Assembly: GCF_001942465.1 (NCBI RefSeq)
Contig: NZ_MKJY01000266.1
Coordinates: 1 to 57,412 of the forward strand
Direction: 5' to 3'
DNA length: 57,412 nucleotides
Source: Actinomadura sp. CNU-125
Lineage (GTDB): Bacteria > Actinomycetota > Actinomycetes > Streptosporangiales > Streptosporangiaceae
A program made the translations under genes and the position numbers. This document shows, one piece after another, positions 25,442 through 33,350 of the stretch (the stretch's first letter is position 1; each line of letters opens with the position of its first letter). The notes below the pieces were generated by a model that searched no databases, was not told the origin of the DNA, and saw only the letters and a list, made by a program, of their open reading frames with translations.

Positions 25442-26293
25442 ATGAACCGACGACTCACGGTCGCCGCCGGTGGAACCGCCATGGGGGCGGTGCTCCTGCT
25501 GTCCGGCTGCGGCGGGGACGGGTCGGGCGGCACGGCGGCGAACGTGAACCTCAGCGCGAACGAGGTGCTGCTGGCCTCGGCCGAGCAGACGAGCAAGGCC
25601 GACACGTTCCAGGCCGATCTGACCGTCACGACCGAGGGCAGCGACAACGGGAAGATCCGCGCCAACGGGCAGTTCCAGCTGCGGCCGACGCTGAAGTTCT
25701 CCGCGCAGCTGGACGAGGCGTCGCTGGGCGGCGCGGCGATCCCGGGGGTGAAGGGGCGCGCGATCTACACCGGTGACGTCCTGTACGCGAAGGTTCCGCA
25801 GCTCGCCCGGTTCGTGGCCGACGGCAAGCCGTGGGTGAAGATCGACGTGAACCAGGTGGCGCAGGCCAGCGGGTTCGACGTCCGGCAGCTGATCGACCAG
25901 GTCCGGAAGGTGAACCCGGCCGAGCAGACGAAGATGCTCACCGGCTCCGAGGACGCCCGCCGCGTCGGCACCGAGGAGATCAACGGCGTCGAGACGACGC
26001 ACTACGCGGGCACCGTGACCGTCCAGGACGCGCTGCAGCAGCTCGACGCGCAGACGCGCGAGGAGGTGAGCCGCCACATGCCGAAGGACACCGACGCGAC
26101 GATGAAGTTCGACCTGTGGACCGACGGTGAGAACCTGCCGCGCAAGCTGGAGACGAACGTGCAGGGCGACCAGGGCCACGAGGGCAAGGTGACCGTCCTC
26201 TACAGCGAGTACGGGGAGCCGGTCTCGGTGAACCCGCCGCCGGCCGACCAGGTCGGGACGTTGTCGCTGGAGTCCTTCCTCGGCGGCAACTGA
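25442..26293 (+). CDS. LppX/LprAFG-family lipoprotein (copy 1)
   Basis: 283 residues from ATG 25442, with AAGGAGG upstream. Signal peptide with lipobox LLSGC (Cys23). The mature part has the LppX/LprG-like pattern: SANEVLLASAEQTSKADTFQ, alternating strands (FQLRPTLKFSAQLDEAS), then EEINGVETTHYAGTV and MKFDLWTDGENLPRKLE. Known family members in mycobacteria hold lipid chains in a half-barrel pocket and carry them across the envelope. It is followed by a paralogue at 26419, which shares the motif NGVETTHYAG. Confidence 0.8.
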   Translation: MNRRLTVAAGGTAMGAVLLLSGCGGDGSGGTAANVNLSANEVLLASAEQTSKADTFQADLTVTTEGSDNGKIRANGQFQLRPTLKFSAQLDEASLGGAAIPGVKGRAIYTGDVLYAKVPQLARFVADGKPWVKIDVNQVAQASGFDVRQLIDQVRKVNPAEQTKMLTGSEDARRVGTEEINGVETTHYAGTVTVQDALQQLDAQTREEVSRHMPKDTDATMKFDLWTDGENLPRKLETNVQGDQGHEGKVTVLYSEYGEPVSVNPPPADQVGTLSLESFLGGN

Positions 26294-26364
26294 CCGTTCC
26301 CTGAAGAAAGTCGCGAGACGGGGCGAACTGGACACCCGTTCCGAGCGTCGTAAGGAATGAGTAA

Positions 26365-26394
26365 AGAACGGCCCGGCCATCGGCCGGGCGTTCT
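26365..26394 (+). terminator. Terminator between the two lipoprotein genes
   Basis: AAGAACGGCCCGGCC-ATC-GGCCGGGCGTTCTT, near-perfect stem ending in TT, 72 bases after the first lipoprotein gene. It suggests the second gene has its own promoter or receives read-through only. Confidence 0.65.
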
Positions 26395-26418
26395 TCGACG
26401 ACGCAAGGAGACCTACAG

Positions 26419-27291
26419 ATGATCCGTCGGTTCGCCGCGGGGGCCGCCCTGGTCACCGGCCTGACCCTCTCGCTCACCGGCTGTCTCGGCGACGCCGGCG
26501 ACAAGGTGGGCCAGGCGGGCGAGAACCTGAAGCTGACCGCCGCGCAGGTGCTCGGCAAGAGTGCGGAGAAGACCGGCCAGATCGACAGCTTCCAGGCCGA
26601 CTTCGACATGACCATGACGGCCCCCGACGGGAACGTCAAGGCGGCGGGCGCGATGCAGTACCAGCTGAAGCCCGAGCTGGCGTACAGCATCAGCTACAGC
26701 GAGATGAGCGTCGCCGGTCAGTCCGTGGGCGAGATGCAGCAGATCCTCGTCGACCGGACCATGTACATGAAGATGCCGATGCTCTCGCAGATGGCCGGGG
26801 GCTCGGCCAAGCCGTGGTTCAAGATCTCGCTGGACGAGGTCGGCCAGGCGTCCGGGATGAACATCGACCAGCTGCTCGAACAGTCGCAGCAGATGGACCC
26901 GGTGCAGAACATGGAGAAGCTGACGGCGTCCAAGGACGTCCGCGAGGTCGGCAAGGAGAACGTGAACGGCGTCGAGACGACGCACTACGCGGGCTCCTAC
27001 CGGATGGAGGACGCGATCGCGGAGCTCCCCGCCGAGCAGCAGGAGGCCGCGCGCAAGGCCATCGCCCAGAGCGGCATGGAGTCGATGAAGTTCGACGTGT
27101 GGGTCGACGGGCAGCAGCTGCCCCAGAAGATGACGATGTCGACGCCGTCGTCCGCCGCGGGCGCGATGACGATGACGATGACCTACCGCGACTACGGCGC
27201 GCCGGTGCAGGTCGCGGCGCCGCCCGCGAACCAGGTCACCGACATGGCGCAGATGCTGAAGAGCATGGGCGGCGGCCTCGGCGGAAGCTGA
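26419..27291 (+). CDS. LppX/LprAFG-family lipoprotein (copy 2)
   Basis: 290 residues from ATG 26419, with AAGGAG upstream. Lipobox SLTGC (Cys22). It has the same family pattern as copy 1: LTAAQVLGKSAEKTGQIDSF, VNGVETTHYAGSYRMEDAI, MKFDVWVDGQQLPQKMTM, and a Met-rich C-terminus (GAMTMTMTYRDYG). It lacks the Gly-rich stretch of copy 1 and is about as long. The two look like an old tandem duplication. A hairpin terminator follows at 27319. Confidence 0.82.
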   Translation: MIRRFAAGAALVTGLTLSLTGCLGDAGDKVGQAGENLKLTAAQVLGKSAEKTGQIDSFQADFDMTMTAPDGNVKAAGAMQYQLKPELAYSISYSEMSVAGQSVGEMQQILVDRTMYMKMPMLSQMAGGSAKPWFKISLDEVGQASGMNIDQLLEQSQQMDPVQNMEKLTASKDVREVGKENVNGVETTHYAGSYRMEDAIAELPAEQQEAARKAIAQSGMESMKFDVWVDGQQLPQKMTMSTPSSAAGAMTMTMTYRDYGAPVQVAAPPANQVTDMAQMLKSMGGGLGGS

Positions 27292-27318
27292 CGCCGGGGG
27301 ACACCGACCCGCGACGAG

Positions 27319-27345
27319 GGGACCGCGCACGGGGGGCGCGGTCCC
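27319..27345 (+). terminator. Terminator after lipoprotein copy 2
   Basis: GGGACCGCGC (27319-27328) and GCGCGGTCCC (27336-27345), perfect 10-bp stem with a 7-base loop, followed by TTCG. It lies just before the rplJ promoter. Confidence 0.7.
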
Positions 27346-27384
27346 TTCGCCGTTCCCGGGCAGGACGTTGCGGGGCGCGCCGAT

Positions 27385-27414
27385 TTGGTTCGAGGGCGTT
27401 TCCCCGCGTACCCT
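27385..27414 (+). promoter_or_regulatory. rplJL promoter
   Basis: TTGGTT (27385-27390), 18-base spacer, TACCCT (27409-27414). Transcription would start near 27421 and give a leader of about 200 bases. Confidence 0.6.
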
Positions 27415-27420
27415 GTTCTG

Positions 27421-27619
27421 TGCCGAAGACCGCCGGTCGTCGCCCGTACGGGCGACCGAAGGACCCGAAGAGATTCGGGCGGCCCGCGCAGGTGAGACGA
27501 GAGCTTCCGCATGACCTTCGCGTCATGTCCACGCCCCGTGCGCCTGCGCCGGGGCGTTCCTGTGTTTCCGAGACCTTTTTCGCCCCGGCGGCTTCCCCAA
27601 GGTAATCGGAAGGAGGGCC
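27421..27619 (+). promoter_or_regulatory. L10 leader of rplJL
   Basis: About 200-base leader with several stems: TCGCCCGTACGGGCGA (27438-27453), ATGAC/GTCAT (27511-27526), CGCCCCG/CGGGGCG (27532-27556), then a T-run at 27575-27579. Known: rplJL messages carry an L10(L7/L12)-binding leader that controls translation or attenuation. The order stem, stem, GC hairpin, T-run fits; the exact L10 kink-turn site was not drawn. Confidence 0.6.
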
Positions 27620-28156
27620 ATGGCCAAGGACCACAAGGATGAGGCCATCGCCGAGCTCAAGAACGAGTTCGAGAGCTCGAACGGCGCCGTGCTGACCGAG
27701 TACCGCGGGCTGTCGGTCGCGCAGGTCACCGAGCTGCGCGGCAACCTCGGCGAGGTCGCACGTTTTCGCGTTGTGAAGAACACGCTGACCAAGCGCGCCG
27801 CGAACGAGGCCGGTGTCGACGAGCAGTTCCGTGAGCTGCTCGAAGGCCCCTCGGCCATCGCGTTCGTCCGGGGCGACGTGGTCGAGGCCGCCAAGGGCCT
27901 GCGCGACTTCGCCAAGGCGAACCCGGCGCTGGTGATCAAGGGCGGGTACATCGACGGTCAGTCGATGGACGCCAAGCAGGTCACCAAGCTGGCCGACCTG
28001 GAGTCTCGCGAGGTGCTCCTCGCGAAGCTGGCCGGCGCGATGAAGGGCTCCATGGCGAACGCCGCCGCGCTCTTCAACGCCCTGCCGACGCAGACGGCGC
28101 AGCTCGCCGAGGCGCTGCGCGCCAAGCGCGAGAGCGAAGGCGCGTCCGCCGAATAA
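27620..28156 (+). CDS. rplJ: 50S ribosomal protein L10
   Basis: 178 residues from ATG 27620 (GGAGGG before). Intact: [60 protein letters not shown], and the C-terminal helix that binds L7/L12 dimers ([20 protein letters not shown]). L10 anchors the ribosomal stalk and binds its own leader. rplL follows after 53 bases in the same operon. Confidence 0.97.
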   Translation: MAKDHKDEAIAELKNEFESSNGAVLTEYRGLSVAQVTELRGNLGEVARFRVVKNTLTKRAANEAGVDEQFRELLEGPSAIAFVRGDVVEAAKGLRDFAKANPALVIKGGYIDGQSMDAKQVTKLADLESREVLLAKLAGAMKGSMANAAALFNALPTQTAQLAEALRAKRESEGASAE

Positions 28157-28209
28157 GGCACCCGCGGTCCCGTACACCCCAGTTTTGAAGCCATAGCGGA
28201 GGAAACATC

Positions 28210-28600
28210 ATGGCGAAGCTCAGCACCGACGAGCTGCTCGACGCGTTCAAGGAAATGACGCTGCTCGAGCTCTCCGACTTCGTGAAGCAGTTCGAGGACG
28301 TCTTCGACGTCAAGGCCGCCGCCCCGGTCGCCGCCGTCGCGGCCGCGCCCGGGCGCCCCCGGCGCCCCGGCCGAGGAAGAGGCCGCGCAGGACGAGTTCG
28401 ACGTCATCCTCGAGGGCGCCGGCGACAAGAAGATCCAGGTCATCAAGGAGGTGCGCGCGCTCACCAGCCTCGGCCTGAAGGAGGCCAAGGACCTGGTCGA
28501 CGGCGCGCCGAAGCCGCTGCTGGAGAAGGTCAACAAGGAGACCGCCGACAAGGCCAAGGAGGCCCTGGAGAAGGCGGGCGCCTCGGTCACCGTCAAGTAG
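28210..28600 (+). CDS. rplL: 50S ribosomal protein L7/L12, frameshift in assembly
   Basis: Start ATG 28210 with GGAGGAA. The N-terminal dimer domain is intact ([38 protein letters not shown]). The Ala/Gly/Pro hinge changes frame within 28349-28372, a run of GC triplets, and the C-terminal factor-binding domain continues cleanly ([40 protein letters not shown], ending GASVTVK). Restored length is about 129 residues, normal. L7/L12 is essential for EF-Tu and EF-G action, so the break is an assembly error. Confidence 0.95.
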
Positions 28601-28665
28601 TCGACGGCGTAACCTTCACACTTCGCGCACCGGAGCCGTGCGGCTCGGCTCCACCGCGCAGCGAA

Positions 28666-28703
28666 GGCGGTCGTTCCACCCGCGGGTGGGGCGGCCGCCT
28701 TTT
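28666..28703 (+). terminator. rplJL operon terminator
   Basis: GGCGG...CCGCC outer stem, CCACCC-GC-GGGTGG inner stem, then TTTT (28700-28703). Classic intrinsic terminator 65 bases after rplL. Confidence 0.8.
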
Positions 28704-28725
28704 CGCGTGTCCGGCTCCGGACGCT

Positions 28726-28781
28726 GCGGGACGCTGGGTGCGGGACGCCCGGTGCGGGACGCCCGGTGCGGGACGTCCGAT
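28726..28781 (+). repeat. 14-bp tandem repeat, four copies
   Basis: Unit GCGGGACGCCCGGT; copies 2 and 3 are identical, copy 1 has CT for CC and GG for CG, copy 4 is diverged (GTCCGAT). It lies between the rplL terminator and the mce promoter. Too short and spacer-free for CRISPR. Function unknown. Confidence 0.8.
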
Positions 28782-28901
28782 GGCGGACCGGCCGCGATTG
28801 TCGGAGGCTGCGCAAGCCGCCTGGTCAGGGGGTGCGGTTTTCTGTGCCGTCGTGATAAACGTGCGGTTCAAACCGTGTGCCGGGGCGGGTTGTGCGGGTT
28901 A

Positions 28902-28917
28902 CCTACCGGCGCGTAGC
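28902..28917. promoter_or_regulatory. CTACCG-type palindrome, mce site 1
   Basis: CCTACCGGCGCGTAGC, imperfect relative of the 16-bp palindromes at 29148 and 41477. About 90 bases upstream of the assigned -35 of the mce operon. Confidence 0.45.
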
Positions 28918-29006
28918 GTCCCGTTCTGTGGCTGCGGCCCCACCGGGCCGCTCCCGTAACGGCCGTCCGTCGGTCAACAGCGGACGGCAGGGTCGTGCCC
29001 CCGGGC

Positions 29007-29036
29007 TTGAGGCGTCGGTTCTTGGACCACTAGTCT
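29007..29036 (+). promoter_or_regulatory. Possible mce operon promoter
   Basis: TTGAGG (29007-29012), 18-base spacer, TAGTCT (29031-29036). Transcription would start near 29043, giving a leader of about 228 bases before mceG. Confidence 0.45.
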
Positions 29037-29045
29037 CATAGGCGC

Positions 29046-29067
29046 CGTAAGTAACGATTGTCTTACG
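29046..29067. promoter_or_regulatory. Operator-like inverted repeat in the mce leader
   Basis: CGTAAG-N10-CTTACG, perfect 6-bp arms, placed right at the predicted start of transcription. TetR- or GntR-type repressors use sites of this shape. Confidence 0.5.
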
Positions 29068-29147
29068 ACGTCGCATTTCGCCGCTGATCTGGTCCGGTAC
29101 CTCTTCCATTTGGCCGGGAGGTCGCTACGGTAGTGGCACCCGTCACG

Positions 29148-29163
29148 GCTACCGGACGGTAGC
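29148..29163. promoter_or_regulatory. CTACCG-type palindrome, mce site 2
   Basis: GCTACCG-GA-CGGTAGC, perfect 7-bp arms. It is 107 bases before mceG, with a related CTACGGTAG just upstream (29125-29133). Confidence 0.6.
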
Positions 29164-29270
29164 AAGCGGACGGGCACACGGTGTGACGACAGAGCCTCCG
29201 GTAAGACAGAGCCTGAGTACTACTCGCTCATTGGTTCGGGAATCCCCCCGGCCTGGACGAAAGGTGACGA

Positions 29271-30338
29271 GTGGGCGTCGAGATCAGAGTCGAGGGCCTG
29301 ACCAAGTCCTTCGGCCGCCAGGTGATCTGGCAGGACGTGTCGCTGACCATCCCCGCAGGAGAGATCTCCGTTCTCCTGGGCCCTTCCGGCACCGGTAAGT
29401 CGGTCTTCCTCAAGTCGCTCGTCGGGCTGCTCAAGCCGGACCGCGGGCACATCTGGATCGGCGACCGGGACCTCCCCAATCTGCCCGAGTCCAAGCTCTA
29501 CGAGACGCGGAAGCTGTTCGGCGTCCTGTTCCAGGACGGCGCCCTCTTCGGCTCGATGAACCTGTTCGACAACATCGCCTTCCCGCTGCGCGAGCACACC
29601 AAGAAGTCCGAGTCCGAGATCAAGCGGATCGTCTTCGAGAAGATGGAACTCGTGGGTCTGCTCGGCGCCGAGAACAAGCTGCCGGGCGAGATCTCCGGCG
29701 GTATGAAGAAGCGCGCCGGCCTGGCCCGCGCGCTGGTGCTGGACCCCGAGATCCTGCTGGTGGACGAGCCGGACTCGGGCCTCGACCCGGTGCGGACCGC
29801 GTTCCTGAACCAGGTGTTCATCGACCTCAGCGCGCAGATCAACGCGACGTTCCTGATCGTCACCCACGACATCAACACCGCCCGGACCGTCCCGGACAAC
29901 ATCGGCCTGCTGTACCAGCGGAACCTGGCGATGTTCGGGCCGCGGGAAATGCTGCTGTCGAGCGAGGAGCCGGTCGTCCGGCAGTTCCTCAACGCCAGCA
30001 AGATCGGCCCGATCGGCATGTCGGAGGAGAAGGACGCCTCCGAACTCGAAGCCGAGGCGAAGATGGGCCACGACCCGGGCAAGCTGCCGCCGATCCCGCC
30101 GCAGCAGATGCCGACGAACGGCCTGCTGCGCGCGGGCCAGCACGCGCCCGGCGCGTGGTGCGCGGCGCACGGGGTCGTCCCGCCGCCCGGTTCGTTCATC
30201 GACGACCTGGGCCGCAACTGGGTCGAGGAATGGCCGCGCTACGTGGCGTCGCTGGCCCCGGCCGGCGCGGCCACGGCGCCCGGGCAGTTCCCCGGCGGTC
30301 CGCCGCCCGGACAGTACGGGGCGGGTGCGAAGTACTGA
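29271..30338 (+). CDS. mceG: Mce transporter ATPase MceG (Mkl/MlaF-like)
   Basis: 355 residues from GTG 29271 (AAGGTG upstream). ABC ATPase with Walker A GPSGTGKS (37-44), signature ISGGMKKR (141-148), Walker B ILLVDEPDSG (161-170) and switch His199; this variant SGGM signature is typical of MlaF/MceG. It drives lipid uptake by the Mce complex from the cytoplasmic face. After about residue 265 there is an extra tail (HDPGKLPPIPPQQMPTNGLL..., ending in a Gly/Pro/Gln/Ala-rich segment) not found in MlaF; mycobacterial Mkl also has an extension. The stop overlaps the next start (ATGA-type), so translation is coupled. In mycobacteria an orphan mkl lies at the same locus. Confidence 0.94.
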   Translation: MGVEIRVEGLTKSFGRQVIWQDVSLTIPAGEISVLLGPSGTGKSVFLKSLVGLLKPDRGHIWIGDRDLPNLPESKLYETRKLFGVLFQDGALFGSMNLFDNIAFPLREHTKKSESEIKRIVFEKMELVGLLGAENKLPGEISGGMKKRAGLARALVLDPEILLVDEPDSGLDPVRTAFLNQVFIDLSAQINATFLIVTHDINTARTVPDNIGLLYQRNLAMFGPREMLLSSEEPVVRQFLNASKIGPIGMSEEKDASELEAEAKMGHDPGKLPPIPPQQMPTNGLLRAGQHAPGAWCAAHGVVPPPGSFIDDLGRNWVEEWPRYVASLAPAGAATAPGQFPGGPPPGQYGAGAKY

Positions 30339-31186
30339 TGTCCACTCCTGGTATCGGCGCGAACCAGGGCGGTGAAGACGGCAGGTCGTCCCGTGTGTCG
30401 CTCCGAAAGATCGGCGACGGGGCGGCCAACGTCGCGGTCCGGGAACCGGGGCGGTTCTTCGCCCTGTGCCTGGACGTCGGCCGCGCGATGTTCAAGCTGC
30501 CGTTCCAGTGGCGCGAGTTCATCCAGCAGGCGTGGTTCATCGTCAGCGTGACGGTGGTCCCGACGATGCTGGTCGCGATCCCGTTCGGCGGCGTGCTTTC
30601 GCTGCAGGTCGGGGGCCTGATCCGGCAGCTGGGCGCGCAGTCGTACACGGGCGCGACGGCGGTCGTGGCGATCGTCCGCGAGGCGAGCCCGCTGGTCACC
30701 TCGCTGCTGATCGCGGGCGCCGCCGGGTCGGCGATGTGCGCCGACATCGGCTCCCGGAAGATCCGCGAGGAGATCGACGCCATGGAGGTGCTGGGGATCA
30801 ACCCCCTGCACCGCCTGGTGGTCCCGCGGATGCTGGCGTGCGCGTTCGTGGCGCTGTTCCTGAACGGGCTGGTGTCGGTGGTCGGCCTGATGGGCGGCTA
30901 CGTCTTCAACGTCATGCTGCAGGACGGGACGCCGGGCGCGTACCTCGCGTCGTTCAACGCGATCGCGCAGCTCCCGGACCTGCTGCAGGCGGAGTTCAAG
31001 GCGTTCGTGTTCGGCATCACCGCCGGGCTGGTCGCGGCGTACAAGGGGTTGAACGCAAAGGGAGGCCCGAAGGGCGTGGGGGACGCGGTCAACCAGACCG
31101 TGGTCATCACCTTCATGCTCCTGTTCGTGGAGAACTTCCTGATCTCCACGCTGTACTTCCAGTTCGTTCCGTCGAAGGGCATGTAG
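30338..31186 (+). CDS. yrbEA: Mce permease YrbEA (MlaE family)
   Basis: 282 residues from ATG 30338. MlaE-type permease: an N-terminal interfacial helix (FQWREFIQQAWFIVSVTVVP), then about five membrane segments, with the conserved cytoplasmic loop GAAGSAMCADIGSRKIREEI and DAMEVLGINPLHRLVVPRML (coupling-helix region that contacts MceG). It forms the membrane channel together with YrbEB. The start overlaps the mceG stop. The longer upstream frame is an artefact. Confidence 0.93.
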   Translation: MSTPGIGANQGGEDGRSSRVSLRKIGDGAANVAVREPGRFFALCLDVGRAMFKLPFQWREFIQQAWFIVSVTVVPTMLVAIPFGGVLSLQVGGLIRQLGAQSYTGATAVVAIVREASPLVTSLLIAGAAGSAMCADIGSRKIREEIDAMEVLGINPLHRLVVPRMLACAFVALFLNGLVSVVGLMGGYVFNVMLQDGTPGAYLASFNAIAQLPDLLQAEFKAFVFGITAGLVAAYKGLNAKGGPKGVGDAVNQTVVITFMLLFVENFLISTLYFQFVPSKGM

Positions 31187-32035
31187 ATGGCGGCCCCAGG
31201 CAAGGCGGGCAAGGCCGTCTCCCGGACGGTGAACGCGCCGCTGCAGCGACTGGACGACTTCGGCCACCAGCTGTCGTTCTACCTGCGGGCGTTCGCGTGG
31301 ACGTTCCGGGTGCTGCGCCGGTACCGGACCGAGGTGATGCGGCTGCTGGCCGAGGTGAGCCTCGGTACGGGCGGGCTCGCGGTGATCGGCGGCTCGGTGG
31401 TGATCGTCGGGTTCATGACGTTCTTCACCGGCAGCCAGGTCGGGTTGCAGGGCTTCGAGTCGCTGGACCAGATCGGGACGGCCGCGTTCACCGGGTTCGT
31501 CGCGTCGTACTTCAACACGCGCGAGATCGCGCCGCTGGTGTCGGCGCTGGCGCTGTCGGCGACGGTCGGGTGCGGGTTCACCGCGCAGCTCGGCGCGATG
31601 CGGATCTCCGACGAGATCGACGCGCTGGAGGTCATGGCCGTCCCGTCGATGCCGTTCCTGGTGACGACGCGGATGATCGCCGGGATGATCGCGGTGATCC
31701 CGCTGTACATCGTGGGCCTGCTGGCGTCGTACGGCGCGACGCGGATCGTCGTGACGACGTTCTACGGGCAGTCGACCGGCACCTACGACCACTACTTCGA
31801 CCTGTTCCTGCCACCGAACGACATCTTGTGGTCGTTCGGCAAGGTGATCGTCTTCTCGGTGCTGGTGATGCTGATCCACTGCTACTACGGCTACCACGCG
31901 AGCGGCGGCCCGGCGGGCGTCGGCATCGCGGTGGGCCGGGCGGTGCGCACGAGCCTGGTCGTGATCAACGTGGCGGACCTGATGCTCGGCATGGCGATCT
32001 GGGGCACCGACACGTCGGTGCGGATCGCGGGGTGA
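31187..32035 (+). CDS. yrbEB: Mce permease YrbEB (MlaE family)
   Basis: 282 residues from ATG 31187, directly after the yrbEA stop. Second MlaE-like permease: FGHQLSFYLRAFAWTFRVLR, GSQVGLQGFESLDQIGTAAF, the coupling loop GAMRISDEIDALEVMAVPSM and PFLVTTRMIAGMIAVIPLYI. It pairs with YrbEA to form the heterodimeric permease, as in actinobacterial mce operons. mceA follows 8 bases later. Confidence 0.93.
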   Translation: MAAPGKAGKAVSRTVNAPLQRLDDFGHQLSFYLRAFAWTFRVLRRYRTEVMRLLAEVSLGTGGLAVIGGSVVIVGFMTFFTGSQVGLQGFESLDQIGTAAFTGFVASYFNTREIAPLVSALALSATVGCGFTAQLGAMRISDEIDALEVMAVPSMPFLVTTRMIAGMIAVIPLYIVGLLASYGATRIVVTTFYGQSTGTYDHYFDLFLPPNDILWSFGKVIVFSVLVMLIHCYYGYHASGGPAGVGIAVGRAVRTSLVVINVADLMLGMAIWGTDTSVRIAG

Positions 32036-32042
32036 GGGCGCG

Positions 32043-33350
32043 ATGAGCGAACGGATGCGACTGCGCCTGCTGGGCACGACGATGGTGCTGGTCATCGTCC
32101 TGCTGCTGGCGTTGACGGTGGCCTTCTACAACAAGGCGTTCCGGCCGACGGTGCACGTGAAGGTGGCCGCCGAGCGGGTGGGGCTGCAGCTGCTGCCGCA
32201 TTCGGACGTCAAGGTGCGCGGGCTGATCGTCGGCGAGGTGCGCGACACCGAGGTGAGCGGCGACGGCGCGATCCTGCACCTGGCGATCGACCCGGGGAAG
32301 GCGGAGCTGATCCCGCGCAACGTCCAGGCGCGGATGCTGCCGAAGACGCTGTTCGGCGAGAAGTACGTGTCGCTGGAGATCCCCGGGCAGGGCGGGACGC
32401 TCGGGCTGACCGAGGGCATGACGATCCAGCAGGACCGGTCGCGCGCGGCCGTCGAGATCAACAAGGTGCTGGACGACCTGCTGCCGCTGCTGCAGGCGGT
32501 CAAGCCGGCGGAGCTGAACGCGACGCTGAACGCGCTGGCCACGGCGCTGCAGGGGCGCGGCGACCAGCTCGGCGAGAACCTGGAGCAGGCCGACGCGCTG
32601 CTCAAGAAGATCAACCCCGAGCTGGGGACGCTGGTCAAGGACCTGCACGGCCTGGCCGACGTCGCGGACATCTACGACGCGGCGGCGCCCGACCTGCTGC
32701 AGACGCTGCGGAACCTGAACGTGACGAGCAAGACGATCACCGACAAGGAAGAGACGATCGAGCAGCTGATCCCCGCGGTGACGGCGCTGTCGGAGGACGG
32801 GAACACGTTCATGCGGCAGAACGGCCCGAAGATCATCGGGGTGAACATCGCGAACCGGGACGTGCTGCAGCTCGTCGCGAAGTACTCGCCGACGCTGCCG
32901 TGCGTGCTCGAAGGCATGGTGAAGGCCAAGCCGGAGCTGGAGCGGGTCGGCGGCGGCGACGGGTCGAAGACCTACAACCTGACGATCGAGATCGTGAAGC
33001 CGCGTCCGGCCTACAAGTACCCGCTGGACAAGCCGGAGGCGCGCGACCACCGCAACCCGCGCTGCTACGGGATCCCGAACTCGAAGGTGCCGTTCCCGGA
33101 CTACCTGGCGCTGGACGGCACGCAGGACGACCTGTGGTGGAAGGACCCGGACCCGGCGAACGCCGGGGCCGGCAACCGGGGCCGCGCGCTGTCGAACGTG
33201 TTCGTCGAGCCCGGTAGCGGGTCGGACCAGAACCAGACGATCAAGAACATCGTCGCGCCGCTGACCCGGACCCCGGCCGACGAGCTGTCGGACATGTCGG
33301 CGCTGATGTTCGGGCCGCTGCTGCAGGGATCGGTGGTGACGGTCGAGTGA
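32043..33350 (+). CDS. mceA: Mce family protein MceA
   Basis: 435 residues from ATG 32043. One N-terminal membrane helix (about 8-30), MCE domain about 35-115 (VKVRGLIVGEVRDTEVSGDG, RMLPKTLFGEKYVSLEI), then a long helical region (about 130-300) and a C-terminal part with two cysteines (LPCVLEGM and RNPRCYGIP) that could form a disulfide, as in other actinobacterial Mce proteins. Six different MceA-F subunits form a periplasmic-side tunnel for lipids. The stop overlaps the mceB start (GTGA). Confidence 0.92.
   Translation: MSERMRLRLLGTTMVLVIVLLLALTVAFYNKAFRPTVHVKVAAERVGLQLLPHSDVKVRGLIVGEVRDTEVSGDGAILHLAIDPGKAELIPRNVQARMLPKTLFGEKYVSLEIPGQGGTLGLTEGMTIQQDRSRAAVEINKVLDDLLPLLQAVKPAELNATLNALATALQGRGDQLGENLEQADALLKKINPELGTLVKDLHGLADVADIYDAAAPDLLQTLRNLNVTSKTITDKEETIEQLIPAVTALSEDGNTFMRQNGPKIIGVNIANRDVLQLVAKYSPTLPCVLEGMVKAKPELERVGGGDGSKTYNLTIEIVKPRPAYKYPLDKPEARDHRNPRCYGIPNSKVPFPDYLALDGTQDDLWWKDPDPANAGAGNRGRALSNVFVEPGSGSDQNQTIKNIVAPLTRTPADELSDMSALMFGPLLQGSVVTVE

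Noticed and set aside
28726..28781. CRISPR array
   Set aside because: Units are 14 bp, directly adjacent, without spacers, and no cas genes are in the window.
29125..29133. CTACGGTAG at 5412, 10661 and 29125 as one operator family
   Set aside because: TACGGT is a common -10 box in actinomycetes, so the recurrence can be promoter sequence; only the longer 16-bp palindromes were kept as operators.
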